A DNA stretch of 64,000 bases from Corynebacterium matruchotii (GCF_011612265.2 NZ_CP050134.2:1612001-1676000); one strand, 5' to 3'; shown: positions 17,506-27,965, counted from the stretch's first letter. A program made the numbers and translations. The notes: a model not told the origin generated them from the sequence alone.

Positions 17506-18330
17506 ATGACTGTCCCCGATGCGGTTTCGAACCTTTTTGTGGAATCGCTCAAACTTAGCGCCAAACAACGTACAGTTCTCGATGTCATTCACGAGCATCC
17601 GCGGGGCATCACCGCCGCTAGAATCGCCACGATCATGGGCACCACTGTCAATACGTTGCGTGGGCATCTCGATGAATTACTCGCCCAGGAGGCCATCCGC
17701 GCCGAGGCGCCCAACGTGGGGAGCCGCGGCCGTCCCGCCCTCGTCTATTATTCGCGGGTGCCGGATAACCGTGCTATCGCCTTGGAATACATCACCTTGG
17801 TGCGGGTTTTTGCCCAATATTTATTGGAAACCACCGACGACCCGCGGGCTGTCGCCTACGATATTGGCCGTACCTGGGCGAGGGAAATATCCACGGAGCC
17901 ATGCGACGAATCAGAACTCTTGGTTCGGCTGGCCCAAATGGGTTTCGACCCGGTCCCCGTCGAGGAGCCGCACAACCTGGCAGACACCCAACTGGCCGCG
18001 CCACCAGTTGAACAGTCGAATGTGCCTCATTCTGAGGCACCAGGGACGGCAGAAGCGTCAGATGGGACCGCCACAAGCCACCCCGACCATGCTTGCCGCC
18101 CGATCATTGAATTACGGTCCTGCCCATTTCTGCACCCGGACAAGGACACTCCCGCCACCGTATGTGACATTCACATGGGTATGCTTGCCGCCCGAAAGGG
18201 CCCCGACGGACGGGGTTTCACACTCACGCCGCATCATGGTGATGTCCTCTGTCATGTGACGGTCATCAATGAACACGTAACCGCCACAGACATCGGTGAT
18301 TCCCCACCATATGGTGATAAAACCCAGTGA
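17506..18330 (+). CDS. ArnR/SufR-like HTH regulator with Fe-S cysteines (first copy)
   Basis: A 274-residue regulator. Residues about 8-75 form a winged helix (SAKQRTVLDVIHEHPRGITA, then a recognition segment TTVNTLRGHLDELL). The C-terminal part has cysteines near residues 197, 205 (RSCPF), 220 (VCDIH) and 249, a spacing like the cluster ligands of SufR. In C. glutamicum the NO-responsive Fe-S regulator ArnR lies between narI and thrB, the same place as here, so this or its neighbour is the likely counterpart. Residues 150-190 are a variable linker. It begins 48 bp after modBC and precedes the second transporter. Confidence 0.8.
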   Translation: MTVPDAVSNLFVESLKLSAKQRTVLDVIHEHPRGITAARIATIMGTTVNTLRGHLDELLAQEAIRAEAPNVGSRGRPALVYYSRVPDNRAIALEYITLVRVFAQYLLETTDDPRAVAYDIGRTWAREISTEPCDESELLVRLAQMGFDPVPVEEPHNLADTQLAAPPVEQSNVPHSEAPGTAEASDGTATSHPDHACRPIIELRSCPFLHPDKDTPATVCDIHMGMLAARKGPDGRGFTLTPHHGDVLCHVTVINEHVTATDIGDSPPYGDKTQ

Positions 18331-18485
18331 TATTGGTGCCTGCAATTTGCGAATTTTTGCTGCAGAGAACGGTAAGATAAAATCCGGCCATTCAGGGTCA
18401 CTCGATTCGGAGAAAAATCACCGATGACCACTGATAACACACCGCCAGTTTTTCTTTATCTGCACCGTTTCGATTGAGAGGTCTC

Positions 18486-19811
18486 ATGCTGATAGAAGTC
18501 CCTCCCATTCACGACACTGGGAAGGGCGCCGGCCGTGTCCTTACCATGTCGTCTATAGCGTTTACCCTCATGTTTGCCGTATGGCTCATGTTCGGTATTC
18601 TTGGCGTTCCCATTCAAAAGGAACTAGCGCTCACCGATGAACAACTATCGTGGATTTCCGCGCTAGCAGTGTTGAATGGCTCCATGTGGCGACTACCGGC
18701 CGGTATCCTCACCGACCGCATTGGTGGCCGCAAGATCACCATTGTAGTGCTCTTCCTCACCGCCATCCCAGCATTCCTGGTTTCCCAGGCCAATAGCTAC
18801 ATCACGGTACTAGCACTTGCTTTCCTTGTTGGTTTCGCCGGTAACCTTTTCTCTGTGGGGACGGCCTGGAACTCTGCCTGGTTCGGGAAGGAGCGTCAAG
18901 GCCTGGCATTGGGGATTTTCGGCGCCGGCAATGTGGGCGCGTCAGTCACGAAGTTTATTGGCCCACCACTGATCGCCGCCACCGCCGGCGCTACCTACGC
19001 TTTTGGTATTCAGGGTGGGTGGCGACTCATTCCTGTCATCTACGCCGTGCTCCTTATTATCGTGGGCATTCTCACCCTCATCATCGTGCCCAAGGATGAC
19101 CGGGCGCCGGGTACATCCAAGCCAATTTCGGAAATGCTGCAACCGCTACGACACATTCGCGTCTGGCGGTTCTCACTCTATTATGTGACCGTCTTCGGCG
19201 CCTATGTGGCGCTTTCCGCCTGGTTGCCAAAATATTACGTGGATAATTTTGATGTGAGTCTCACCACCGCAGGCCTGTTGACGGCCACCTATATTTTCCC
19301 GGCATCCCTGTTGCGGCCCTTGGGCGGCTGGATGTCGGATCGGTGGGGTGCGCGAAGGGTCATGTATGCCACCTTTGGGATCATGCTGGTTGCCAGTGGG
19401 ATTCTCACCATGCCCGATGGTCATATCACCATTTATCACCCGGATGGCAGTGAATCCGATCTCATGTTCTATGAGATTTCGTTGCCGTTCTTCGTGCTCC
19501 TTGTGTTTATTTTGGGCTGCGCCATGGGTTTCGGTAAGGCCGCCGTCTATAAGCATATACCCGACTATTTCCCGGACAATGTGGGGTCCGTGGGCGGCCT
19601 GGTAGGCATGCTCGGTGGCCTGGGTGGTTTTATCCTGCCGCCGCTTTTCGCATACACCAAAACCTGGTCTGGTTTCCCCAGCTCCACGTTCTTCTGCATC
19701 TTTGTGTTGGTAGCGATTTCCTTCGCATGGATGCATCTGACGGTGTATCGCTTGATGCACAAGGCAACCCCGAAACTGGCTCGGGAAATTGAGGAGCCCG
19801 TCACAGTATAA
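18486..19811 (+). CDS. Second nitrate/nitrite-type MFS transporter
   Basis: A 441-residue protein with about 12 transmembrane segments. Motifs of the nitrate-nitrite porter branch are visible: WRLPAGILTDRIGGRKIT after the second helix, then FSVGTAWNSAWFGKERQG and GIFGAGNVGASVTKF; the second half has GCAMGFGKAAVYKHIPDYFP. It is the assimilatory or NarK1-like type, different from the narK product at 6165. I chose ATG 18486, with AGAGG just upstream, over TTG 18474. It lies between two ArnR/SufR-like regulators, which suggests control by one of them. Confidence 0.88.
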   Translation: MLIEVPPIHDTGKGAGRVLTMSSIAFTLMFAVWLMFGILGVPIQKELALTDEQLSWISALAVLNGSMWRLPAGILTDRIGGRKITIVVLFLTAIPAFLVSQANSYITVLALAFLVGFAGNLFSVGTAWNSAWFGKERQGLALGIFGAGNVGASVTKFIGPPLIAATAGATYAFGIQGGWRLIPVIYAVLLIIVGILTLIIVPKDDRAPGTSKPISEMLQPLRHIRVWRFSLYYVTVFGAYVALSAWLPKYYVDNFDVSLTTAGLLTATYIFPASLLRPLGGWMSDRWGARRVMYATFGIMLVASGILTMPDGHITIYHPDGSESDLMFYEISLPFFVLLVFILGCAMGFGKAAVYKHIPDYFPDNVGSVGGLVGMLGGLGGFILPPLFAYTKTWSGFPSSTFFCIFVLVAISFAWMHLTVYRLMHKATPKLAREIEEPVTV

Positions 19812-20135
19812 GCCATCACATTACCGGAAAATCATGCACCATAATGGCGGAGCCGAACAACCAAAATAATCATGTGTGTCACATGTAGGTTCAGTGTGTT
19901 CCAGGCTTCGCTGTGGTCAGCAGCATGATTTTATCTATCCGCTGCCGTTATTATGGCGGATATTAAAATCGTAAGGTTTCCTAACTTATTAGTGGCGCTA
20001 TAGTTTATTGGCGCCACTTTTAGAAATTGTGTATGGTCTGTGAAGTAACTGGACAATCACGCCACATAGATATTCCGCTATCAACCTTGTTTTGCTCCCA
20101 GCCGTACCATTGCCAGGAAAGCCATCACCCCGCTT
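19812..20135. other. Intergenic region, no gene seen
   Basis: A 324-bp AT-rich gap between the second transporter and the second regulator. It holds an inverted repeat at 19936-19962 (TATCCGC and GCGGATA, 13-nt loop, flanked by TTTTA and TAAAA) and the terminator at 19991-20021. I see no coding potential. AGGAAAG at 20115-20121 may serve the next gene, though it lies 14 nt before the ATG. Confidence 0.6.
19991..20021 (+). terminator. Rho-independent terminator
   Basis: AGTGGCGC (19991-19998) pairs perfectly with GCGCCACT (20011-20018) around a 12-nt loop, followed by TTT. It lies 180 bp after the transporter stop and before the second regulator. Confidence 0.75.
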
Positions 20136-20861
20136 ATGATCCATCCGCCCCGCCCTCGCCCAGTGACTGAGCTGTTTCCCGAGTCGCTGCGACTCAGCCC
20201 TAAACAGCGCGCAGTACTCGATGCCCTCGATGAGTTTCCCAATGGCGCCAAGGTGGGTGAGATAGCCAAAGCTCTTGGCATGCATACTAACACCGCCCGT
20301 GGGCATTTGGAGGAGTTGGTGGCCATGGAGGCGGTCTTTGCGGTTGCAGCACCCACCACCGGCCGGGGTCGCCCACAGTTAATCTATAAGCTACGGATCC
20401 CAAATAATAAAACTATCGCCGACCAATACCTGGCCTTGATTAATATCATGGCCCAGCACCTGGAAGACAGCGCCGGCAGCCATGCCAAGCAATTAGCGCA
20501 GCAGATTGGGCGGGAGGCCGGGGCGCGGCTTATCGACGAGGGGTTCAGCTCCGCCAATATCCAAGAGGCGGTGGATGCCCTGTGCAAGCACCTGCGGGAT
20601 ATGGGTTTCGACCCGGAAGTCATTCCCACCACCACGAACTCCCGCAAGAAGCGGGTCGACGTGTGCATGCATTCCTGCCCATTTGTGAGCAAGGATGGAG
20701 AGCTGAAAGATTTCGTGTGCGATGTGCATCAGGGCATGATGCAACACCATAAAGACCTCTCCCCACTGCACATTGACCTACAGCCGCTCCTAGCCGACGG
20801 TAAGTGCATGGTGTCGATTTCGGAGGTCGACGAAGATGAATCGATCAACGATAAACAGTGA
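20136..20861 (+). CDS. ArnR/SufR-like HTH regulator with Fe-S cysteines (second copy)
   Basis: A 241-residue paralogue of the protein at 17506: ESLRLSPKQRAVLDALDEFP and NTARGHLEELVAMEAV align with the same winged-helix positions. Four cysteines near residues 177, 181 (CMHSCPF), 195 (VCDVHQGMM) and 224 (GKCMVSI) give a compact cluster site. The copy is shorter and lacks the long variable linker. It is separated from the first by the transporter gene and a terminator, so it has its own promoter. An in-frame GTG at 20163 is a possible alternative start. Either copy could be the ArnR counterpart that controls narKGHJI. Confidence 0.8.
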   Translation: MIHPPRPRPVTELFPESLRLSPKQRAVLDALDEFPNGAKVGEIAKALGMHTNTARGHLEELVAMEAVFAVAAPTTGRGRPQLIYKLRIPNNKTIADQYLALINIMAQHLEDSAGSHAKQLAQQIGREAGARLIDEGFSSANIQEAVDALCKHLRDMGFDPEVIPTTTNSRKKRVDVCMHSCPFVSKDGELKDFVCDVHQGMMQHHKDLSPLHIDLQPLLADGKCMVSISEVDEDESINDKQ

Positions 20862-20881
20862 GATGTTCACCGGTTAACTTT

Positions 20882-20919
20882 CGCTAAAGTCAGTGGTCAG
20901 ACCATGTTTTAGCGGTTTT
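20882..20919 (+). terminator. Probable terminator after second regulator
   Basis: CGCTAAA (20882-20888) pairs with TTTAGCG (20908-20914), followed by GTTTTT. The 19-nt loop has its own small palindrome, TGGTC-A-GACCA. Confidence 0.6.
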
Positions 20920-21033
20920 TCGGCTAGCATGAAGGCACGGGGATGCGGCCGCCTGTGCCCACAAGAATCACCATGATGAATCGGCGCATGCGCACCTATC
21001 GTCCCCCACCCTCAGATGATAGGAATCACCATC

Positions 21034-22017
21034 ATGACTACTCGTGACGTCACATCGGCCTCCCGAAACCTACTAATTATCTACTGGGTTATCTCCGCGT
21101 TCTGCTCCTACCAGCTTGGGATAGCACTCCGAGTCACCACGAAGCTTGTAGGCTTTGCGACGTTTTATCTGGGCTTCATGTCCCTCGTGCATGTCCCAAT
21201 CCTCATGGCAGCGTCCCTAGGGTTGTGCATCTTTCCAAAGCACACCCCACACATCTGGCGGCAAATCCGCATCCCCACCATCCTCATCTGGATCATTGTC
21301 ACCCTAGAGGTGTGGCTTATGGATGATGGTGACGCAGCCCGTGATTACCCTAACCCGCTCACATCCCTGGTCAATAGGCACATAGGGGGCGACCGAGAAG
21401 TAACGTATCTCTTGGTAGCCGGCGTGTTCTTCATCATTGCCGCCGCATGCTATGCCAGGATCCTTGTCATCGGCATGCAGACGCGGTCACGCACCGACGC
21501 AGAAACACAGGATACTCCCCCGCCACCTCGTACGCAGCAATCCGGTATTTGCCCCTGGCCCATAGGAAGCAGGACAGGGAAAACAGCGCCACGAGACGAA
21601 CGAATTCCCAGCATCCTGTCATGGATGGGATTATCCTTCATGGTGCCATTAGGGATCATGCTGCGGTTTGGCGCCATGTCGGGGGCAGAAAAAATCGCAT
21701 GGCCGCTGCTGGAAAGTTTCATAATGTATTTCACGACCTTCCCCCTGCTGCTTCTCGGCTTTGTCTTCCTTGTATACCCCAAAGATCAACCACCATTTTT
21801 GCAGGCTAAGGTGCCATTTATCGGTTTTTGGATCATGGCGACGCTGACGATGAGCATGTGGATGTTCCCACGGATCGCTATTATCCATGCCACCCATGCC
21901 CAAACCGAGTCCTTCGATCGCACCGCCATGTCCCTAGCGGTCATCGCGCTGGGGTTTTGGCTCTGGCTGTTAGGCACGGGGGGATCGCTACGCGATGATC
22001 GCACTCCACCTGACTAG
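21034..22017 (+). CDS. Membrane protein with internal duplication, function unknown
   Basis: A 327-residue protein I do not recognise. It has two halves of about four hydrophobic helices each, separated by a polar linker (residues about 150-190, rich in Pro, Thr and Arg). The halves are similar: GIALRVTTKL resembles GIMLRFGAMS, FPKHTPHIWRQIRIP resembles YPKDQPPFLQAKVP, and TLEVWLM resembles TMSMWMF at matching positions. This points to an ancient gene duplication and fusion. ATG 21034 has AGGA 10 nt upstream; ATG 21016 is an alternative. It follows the second Fe-S regulator and faces the thrB operon, so a link with nitrate or NO metabolism is only a guess from position. Confidence 0.75.
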   Translation: MTTRDVTSASRNLLIIYWVISAFCSYQLGIALRVTTKLVGFATFYLGFMSLVHVPILMAASLGLCIFPKHTPHIWRQIRIPTILIWIIVTLEVWLMDDGDAARDYPNPLTSLVNRHIGGDREVTYLLVAGVFFIIAAACYARILVIGMQTRSRTDAETQDTPPPPRTQQSGICPWPIGSRTGKTAPRDERIPSILSWMGLSFMVPLGIMLRFGAMSGAEKIAWPLLESFIMYFTTFPLLLLGFVFLVYPKDQPPFLQAKVPFIGFWIMATLTMSMWMFPRIAIIHATHAQTESFDRTAMSLAVIALGFWLWLLGTGGSLRDDRTPPD

Positions 22018-22155
22018 GCGTCGACAAGCAAATAAATGTTGCATGAATTAGGGCTGACAGCACATACTCAGAAAAACCTGAGCGGTCGATGAATAATGCG
22101 TAACCAGCTTCCATTAACCGCCGGCCAAACAGCCTACAATCAATAACCAGGGTTT

Positions 22156-22575
22156 TTAACCGTTATCGAGCACCCACCGGGAAGATTGATCTGGCTGAGT
22201 GAAATTCAAAACCATACTGCCATGGGCAACCCGGATAGGATCTGAAGCATTGACGCAGAAATCAATGGCATCCCGCTTATATTCATAAGCTGTCCCTTTA
22301 CCCTGAGTCACTGTCACGAGAGTATTCGAGCCTTCCTTCGGCGGCTCTATATCTCCACTCACATACCGGTTCAGTTTCTGTTTATCAGCCCCCGGGCATA
22401 CCAATAAATAAGTATTGGCATTGGTGTTAAACACCGACTCAAGGGTGAGCGAGGTTTTCTCCGCCCGCTGACTCAAATATTGCTGCAATGGGTCACGGCC
22501 GCTGAACGCCCACACCACAAGGCCTATCAGCAGCACCACTATAACCACCACGGCCACAAGTATTTTCTTTATCAT
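22156..22575 (-). CDS. Small membrane-anchored protein coupled to thrB
   Basis: A 139-residue protein of unknown function. Residues 1-24 are one strong hydrophobic helix after MIKK, so it is anchored with the rest outside. The exported part has two cysteines ([10 protein letters not shown] near residue 60 and DFCVNASDP near 108) that could form a disulfide; VCPGAD suggests a fold holding a Cys at a turn. The start ATG overlaps the thrB stop by 4 bases (ATGA), so it is translated together with thrB, but nothing links it to threonine synthesis. Confidence 0.75.
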   Translation of the reverse strand: MIKKILVAVVVIVVLLIGLVVWAFSGRDPLQQYLSQRAEKTSLTLESVFNTNANTYLLVCPGADKQKLNRYVSGDIEPPKEGSNTLVTVTQGKGTAYEYKRDAIDFCVNASDPIRVAHGSMVLNFTQPDQSSRWVLDNG

Positions 22576-23498
22576 TTGTTCACAACCACCTTCACTGGTT
22601 CCGCCACATCGAGATGATGCACAGTCAACCCGGCCTCCCGCGCCTCACCCAAAATGGCCTCATCAATAGGTTCGGTCGATAACACCATGACGGTGGGGCC
22701 CGCACCGGATAAATATGCAGCATAGCCGCGATTCCGCAACCGATTCACCCATTCAGCAGTGATTGGCAACACATCCGCCCGGTAGGGTTGGTGCAGCCGG
22801 TCCCGAGTGCCCTCCCACAATAATTCCGGGTGGTGTTGCAACGCCACCGTCATCACCGCACAGCGGGACACATTAAACCGGGCATCCAAGTGGGTCACAT
22901 CCGACGGCAGCACCCGCCGCACCGCCTCGGTGGAGGCGTGAAAATTCGGCACCAACGCGGTTGCAAGAATATTCGGGTGAACTGGGATTCCTACCGCCTT
23001 GTACTGCGGTTCCGTCCGACCATCGACGGGAATCTCCGTCCACGACACCACCGCACCCCCCAATACAGAGGCGGCGGCATTATCCGGGTGCCCCTCAAAC
23101 GCGGACGAAAGCTGCACCACTTGTGCATCATCGAGTGGAAAACCGCACAGTCCATTGGCTGCTGCCACCCCAGCCACCGCCGCAGCTGCCGACGAACCCA
23201 AACCCCGGGACTGCGGAATCACATTATGGCACACCACCCGCAACCCCGGCGCGATAGCGTCGCAGGCTTTCAGGCCGGCGCGAAGTGCCTTGACCACCAG
23301 GTGGGAGCCGTCGAGTGGGAGTTCGCCGTGGCCTTCGCCGAAGACTTCGACTTCAAGACCGGAAGAAATCACTTCGACTTCCACGGTGTCGTAGAGGGCG
23401 AGGGCGAGGCCAAGCGTATCGAAGCCGGGCCCGAGATTGGCGGACGAGGCGGGGACGGTGACGGTCACTTTGGTACCAACGGGCAGTTCAGTGGGCAT
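22572..23498 (-). CDS. thrB: Homoserine kinase ThrB
   Basis: A 308-residue GHMP kinase that phosphorylates homoserine for threonine synthesis. The ATP-binding glycine motif [16 protein letters not shown] lies near residue 92, the N-terminal substrate loop is [15 protein letters not shown], and the C-terminal [11 protein letters not shown] is the third family motif. hom lies directly upstream (42-bp gap) in the usual hom-thrB operon. Length and motifs are complete. Confidence 0.96.
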   Translation of the reverse strand: MPTELPVGTKVTVTVPASSANLGPGFDTLGLALALYDTVEVEVISSGLEVEVFGEGHGELPLDGSHLVVKALRAGLKACDAIAPGLRVVCHNVIPQSRGLGSSAAAAVAGVAAANGLCGFPLDDAQVVQLSSAFEGHPDNAAASVLGGAVVSWTEIPVDGRTEPQYKAVGIPVHPNILATALVPNFHASTEAVRRVLPSDVTHLDARFNVSRCAVMTVALQHHPELLWEGTRDRLHQPYRADVLPITAEWVNRLRNRGYAAYLSGAGPTVMVLSTEPIDEAILGEAREAGLTVHHLDVAEPVKVVVNK

Positions 23499-23540
23499 GG
23501 TGGGGTCCTTATTGTTGTGAGCTCTGAGTGGTTGCCGGTG

Positions 23541-24878
23541 TTATTCGCCGACCATGCGGATAACCGAGTTGACCTTAATGACGGATGGGGCGTCCTTGAG
23601 GGTTTCGACGGTGGCGGCCAGGTCGGATTCCTTAGCTTCGTGGGTCATGACCAGAAGTCGGGCGTTCTTTTCAGTGCCTTCTTCCTGGCGGACGGTACGG
23701 AGCGAAATGCCGTGGGCAGCAAAGATTTTGGTGAGTTCGGCAAGCACCCCGATGATGTCAACGACGGTCATGTCGATGTGGAATCGGGTGGGGACGTCAC
23801 CGAAGTTGGCGATGGGCAGGTTGGCGTAGGTGGATTCGCCGGGGGCGCGGCCGCCGAATACTTTGTTCCGGCCGGCGCCCACAATGTCGCCGAGGACGGC
23901 GGATGCGGTGGGGTTCCCGCCGGCACCATTGCCGTAGAACATGAGCCGGCCGGCGGCTTCGGCTTCGACGAAGATAGCGTTGAAGCTTTTGTGCACGTTG
24001 GCCAGGGGATGGTTGCGGGGCACGAGGGTGGGGTGGACGCGGGCGGCGATGGATTCGTGCCCGGCCTCGTCCTTGAGTCGGTCGCAGATTGCGAGGAGCT
24101 TAATGGTGTAGCCCGCGGCCTTCGCGGCCTGAATGTCGTGGGCGGTGATATTCGTGATGCCTTCGCAGTGCACGTCATCGGCGGTGACGCGGGTGTGGAA
24201 GGCGAGGGATGCAAGGATGGCGGCTTTGGATGCGGCGTCGTAGCCTTCCACATCGGCGGTGGGGTCGGCTTCGGCATAGCCGAGTCGGGTAGCCTCGGCG
24301 AGCATGTCGTCGTAGGATGCCCCGGTGGAGTCCATGGCGTCGAGGATGAAGTTGGTGGTGCCGTTGACGATGCCGGCGACGGATTGGACCTGATCACCGG
24401 CAAGTGAGCGGCGGAGCGGCCCAACAACGGGAATGGCTGCGGCGACGGCGGCTTCGAAGTAGAGGTCGACGCCGGCCTGGTCGGCGGCTTCGGCGAGTTC
24501 GGCGGAGTGGGCCGCGACGAGGGCCTTGTTGGCGGTGACAACGGATTTGCCGCTGCGGAGGGCGCTGAGCACGAGTTCGCGCGGGTAGTCGATGCCGCCG
24601 ATGACTTCGACCACGAGGTCTACGTCGTCGCGTTTAATGAGGCTGCGGGCGTCGTCGGTGAGAAGCCCCAGTTCGTCGGCAAGGGTGCCAACGTGTTTTT
24701 CCTTGTTAGACACGGCCACGCCACGGACTTCGAGGGGGCCACCGGTGCGGTGGGCGAATTCGTCGGCGTTTTCCACCATGAGGCGGAGCACTTGGGAGCC
24801 GACGGTGCCGTAACCGAGGATAGCAATGCCGACGGTGGATCCTGCGCCTTTGCCGGGGTTGAAAGTGGTGGGGGTCAT
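23541..24878 (-). CDS. hom: Homoserine dehydrogenase Hom
   Basis: A 445-residue NAD(P)-dependent enzyme reducing aspartate semialdehyde to homoserine. The Rossmann motif is GYGTVGSQV near residue 23, the catalytic region has ANKALVAAHSAEL and GIVNGTTNFIL, and the C-terminal 85 residues form an ACT domain (MTVVDIIGVLAELTKIF) that binds threonine for feedback inhibition in this family. AAGGAG lies just before the ATG. It is followed by thrB and preceded by lysA (62-bp gap) on the same strand. Confidence 0.96.
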   Translation of the reverse strand: MTPTTFNPGKGAGSTVGIAILGYGTVGSQVLRLMVENADEFAHRTGGPLEVRGVAVSNKEKHVGTLADELGLLTDDARSLIKRDDVDLVVEVIGGIDYPRELVLSALRSGKSVVTANKALVAAHSAELAEAADQAGVDLYFEAAVAAAIPVVGPLRRSLAGDQVQSVAGIVNGTTNFILDAMDSTGASYDDMLAEATRLGYAEADPTADVEGYDAASKAAILASLAFHTRVTADDVHCEGITNITAHDIQAAKAAGYTIKLLAICDRLKDEAGHESIAARVHPTLVPRNHPLANVHKSFNAIFVEAEAAGRLMFYGNGAGGNPTASAVLGDIVGAGRNKVFGGRAPGESTYANLPIANFGDVPTRFHIDMTVVDIIGVLAELTKIFAAHGISLRTVRQEEGTEKNARLLVMTHEAKESDLAATVETLKDAPSVIKVNSVIRMVGE

Positions 24879-24940
24879 GGTTTTGTGCTCCTTGATGGGT
24901 TGTGGTTGGTTGTGCTTTGCGACGCCGGCCTGGTCGGGGG

Positions 24941-26299
24941 TTAGGCTTCGAGGTTGAAGAAGTCTTCGAGGGTTTCGCGGCGGACCATGAGGTGGGCTTT
25001 ATCGTCGGCGGCGCCGACGCTGACGATGGCGGGCCGCATCATCATGTTGTAGCGGCTGGACATGGAGTAGCAGTAGGCGCCGGTGGCGGCGAGGGCCACG
25101 ATGTCACCTGGGCGAATGTCCTCGGGGAGGTTACGGTCGTTGATGAGGATATCGCCGGATTCGCAGTGGGAGCCGACGACACGGGTTGGGATGAGTGGGG
25201 CGTCGGTGCTGCGGTTGACGAGTCGGATGTCGTATTCGGCGCCGTAGAGGGCGGGCCGAATATTATCGCCCATGCCGCCGTCGACGCTGATGTAGCGGCG
25301 GGTTTTGCCGCCGTCAATGGTGACGTCTTTGACGGTGCCAACGGTGTAGACGGTGACGGTGCTGGGTCCGGCGATGGCCCGGCCGGGTTCCACCTTGATA
25401 AACGGCATGGTCAGGTGGAGTCGTTCGGCGTAGGTGTTGACTCGTTGCAGGAGGTCGGTGGAGACGGCTTCGACGTCGAGGGGTTGTTCACCCTCAACGT
25501 AGGCGATGCCGTAGCCGCCACCAAGGTTGAGGATGTTGAACTCCTCCCCTACCTCGCATTCTTCGATGATGGTGCGGTAGAGCTTGAGGATGCGTTCCGC
25601 GGCCAGGGAGAAGCCTTCAGCGTCGAACACTTGGGAGCCAACGTGGCAGTGGAGGCCGATGAGCCTGAGATTGGGGAGTTCGACGACGCGCCGGGCAGCT
25701 TTGAGGGCAGAGCCGGAGGCGAGAGAGAAGCCGAATTTTTGGTCTTCGTGGGCGGTGGAGATGAATTCGTGGGTGTGGGCGTCGATGCCGGGTTTGACGC
25801 GGATGAGGACGTCTTGGGTTTGGCCGAGTTCCGCGGCAATAGTGTTGAGGTCTTCGATTTCTTGGTGGGAGTCGAGAATGACGAAGCCGACGCCTTTGCT
25901 GACGCAGTCGCGGAGGAAGGCTGCGTCTTTGTTATTGCCGTGGGCGGCGATGCGTTCGGCGGGGAATCCGGCGTGGAGGGCGACGAGGAGTTCGCCGTGT
26001 GAGGCGATGTCGAGGGAGAGGCCTTCTTCGTTGACCCATTGGACGATGCGGGAGGTCATGAAGGCTTTGGATGCGTAGTGGACGTGTTCGGGGCCGCCGA
26101 AGGCGCGGGCCATGTCGCGGCAGCGGGAGCGGAAGTCGATTTCGTCGACAACCATGACCGGGGTGCCGTATTCTTTGGCGATGCTGGGCAGGCTAACGCC
26201 GGCGATGCTAACACCACCATCGCGCATGGCGGTGCGGGGCCAGACTGCGGCGGGGAGTTTGTTGAAGGTTGGAGCGTTGAAGTCAGGTGTGTGGGTCAT
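24941..26299 (-). CDS. lysA: Diaminopimelate decarboxylase LysA
   Basis: A 452-residue fold-III PLP enzyme making lysine from meso-diaminopimelate. The PLP lysine is in HYASKAF near residue 73, the phosphate-binding glycines are in [11 protein letters not shown], and the catalytic Cys is in [11 protein letters not shown] chose ATG 26299, with GAGAGAA upstream and 13 bases after the argS stop, instead of an in-frame ATG at 26356 that would overlap argS. argS-lysA is the usual actinobacterial pair. Confidence 0.96.
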   Translation of the reverse strand: MTHTPDFNAPTFNKLPAAVWPRTAMRDGGVSIAGVSLPSIAKEYGTPVMVVDEIDFRSRCRDMARAFGGPEHVHYASKAFMTSRIVQWVNEEGLSLDIASHGELLVALHAGFPAERIAAHGNNKDAAFLRDCVSKGVGFVILDSHQEIEDLNTIAAELGQTQDVLIRVKPGIDAHTHEFISTAHEDQKFGFSLASGSALKAARRVVELPNLRLIGLHCHVGSQVFDAEGFSLAAERILKLYRTIIEECEVGEEFNILNLGGGYGIAYVEGEQPLDVEAVSTDLLQRVNTYAERLHLTMPFIKVEPGRAIAGPSTVTVYTVGTVKDVTIDGGKTRRYISVDGGMGDNIRPALYGAEYDIRLVNRSTDAPLIPTRVVGSHCESGDILINDRNLPEDIRPGDIVALAATGAYCYSMSSRYNMMMRPAIVSVGAADDKAHLMVRRETLEDFFNLEA

Positions 26300-26312
26300 G
26301 TGGGTTCTCTCG

Positions 26313-27965
26313 TTACATTTGTTCCGGCGCGGTGACGCCGAGGAGGCCGAGGGCATTGGCGATGACTTGGCGGGTGGCGGTGGCCAGCGCCAGGCGGGCG
26401 GTGTGGATGGGTTGGGCTTGCTCGCCTGCCTTGGGCAGGATTTGGCAGGTGTCGTAGAAGCGGTGGAAGGTGCCGGCGAGTTCTTCGATGTAGCGGGCGA
26501 TGCGGTGGGGTTCGCGGAGTTCGGCGGCGGCTTTGACCACGGTGGGGTATTCGCCGAGGGTGCGGATGAGTGTGCCTTCGTGGTCTTCGGTAAGCAGTGA
26601 CAGGTCGGGGTTGTCTACAGTCACGCCGACGGCAGCGGCTTTCTTGGCCAGGGAGCACAGGCGGGCGTGGGCGTATTGCACGTAGTAAACGGGGTTTTCG
26701 TTGGATTGGTTGGCCCACAGGGTGAGGTCGATGTCGAGGGTGGAGTCGACGGAGGACCGCACGAGGGAGTAGCGGGCGGCATCAATGCCGATGGCTTCGA
26801 CCAGATCGTCGAGGGTGATGATGGTACCGGCACGTTTGGACATGCGGACGGCTTCACCATCGCGGACCAGGTTGACGAGTTGGCCGATGAGGACTTCCAC
26901 GTTGTTGGGGTTATATCCCATGGCTGCTGCGGCGGCGCGCAGGCGGGAAATGTAGCCGTGGTGGTCAGCGCCGAGCATGTAGATGGAGCGGGTATGGCCG
27001 CGTTCGAATTTGTTTGCGACGTATGCGATATCGCCAGCGATGTAGGCAGCATCCCCGTCGGATTTGATGACGACCCGGTCCTTGTCGTCGCCGTAGTTGG
27101 TGCTGCGCAGCCACCAGGCGCCGTTGCTGAAGTACAGGTTGCCGTTTTCTTTGAGCTTGTCGACGGCGCGGTCGACGGCGCCGGATTCAAAGAGGGAGTT
27201 CTCGTGGAAGTACACGTCGAAGTCGACGCCGAATTCGTGGAGGGTGGCCTTGATGTGATCGAACATGAGTTCAACACCGAGGGCGCGGAAGGTTTCGCGC
27301 ATGTCGGGTTCGGATTGCTGGAGCACCCCGGGTTCTTGGGCCACGATATTGGCGGCGATTTCGGAGATGTAGTCGCCACCGTAGCCGTCTTCGGGGACGG
27401 GTTGGCCTTTGGCGGCGGCAATGAGGGAGTTGGTGAACCGGTCGATTTGGCGGCCGTGATCGTTGAAGTAATATTCGCGGGTCACGTCAGCGCCGCAGGC
27501 TGCGAGAATTCGGCCGAGGGAGTCGCCCACGGCGGCCCACCGGGTGCTGCCGAGGTGGACAGGTCCGGTCGGGTTGGCGGAGACGAATTCCAAGTTGATG
27601 CGTTCCCCGCTGTAGAGGCTGTTGTGCCCGTAGGTGGTGCCGGCAGCAAGGATGTCGGCCACGATTTGGCCCTGGGCGGCGGCGGCCAGTCGGATGTTAA
27701 TGAATCCGGGGCCGGCGATGTCGACGGTGGCGATCTCGTCGTGCGCCGACAGGGCGTCGACAAGCAGGCCGGCGAGTTCGCGCGGATTCATTCCTACCTT
27801 CTTGGCAATCTGGAGCGCCAGGTTGGTGGCGTAGTCGCCGTGCTCGGGATTGCGAGGGCGTTCCACGACTACTTGCTCGGGCAGGGCGGTCACGTCCAGC
27901 TGTCGATCGGCAAGTATCTTGTGGGCCTCAGTGTTGATGAGGTGGGAAAGATCCGATGGTGTCAT
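26313..27965 (-). CDS. argS: Arginyl-tRNA synthetase ArgS
   Basis: A 550-residue class I synthetase charging tRNA-Arg. The HIGH-type motif appears as [14 protein letters not shown] near residue 115 and the KMSKS-type loop as VRMSKRAGT near residue 375. The N-terminal 100 residues form the Add-1 tRNA-binding domain and the C-terminal 140 the anticodon domain, ending in the typical [10 protein letters not shown]. No Shine-Dalgarno is visible before the ATG; TACACT lies 8 nt upstream, so the mRNA may be leaderless. It heads the argS-lysA-hom-thrB run. Confidence 0.96.
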   Translation of the reverse strand: MTPSDLSHLINTEAHKILADRQLDVTALPEQVVVERPRNPEHGDYATNLALQIAKKVGMNPRELAGLLVDALSAHDEIATVDIAGPGFINIRLAAAAQGQIVADILAAGTTYGHNSLYSGERINLEFVSANPTGPVHLGSTRWAAVGDSLGRILAACGADVTREYYFNDHGRQIDRFTNSLIAAAKGQPVPEDGYGGDYISEIAANIVAQEPGVLQQSEPDMRETFRALGVELMFDHIKATLHEFGVDFDVYFHENSLFESGAVDRAVDKLKENGNLYFSNGAWWLRSTNYGDDKDRVVIKSDGDAAYIAGDIAYVANKFERGHTRSIYMLGADHHGYISRLRAAAAAMGYNPNNVEVLIGQLVNLVRDGEAVRMSKRAGTIITLDDLVEAIGIDAARYSLVRSSVDSTLDIDLTLWANQSNENPVYYVQYAHARLCSLAKKAAAVGVTVDNPDLSLLTEDHEGTLIRTLGEYPTVVKAAAELREPHRIARYIEELAGTFHRFYDTCQILPKAGEQAQPIHTARLALATATRQVIANALGLLGVTAPEQM

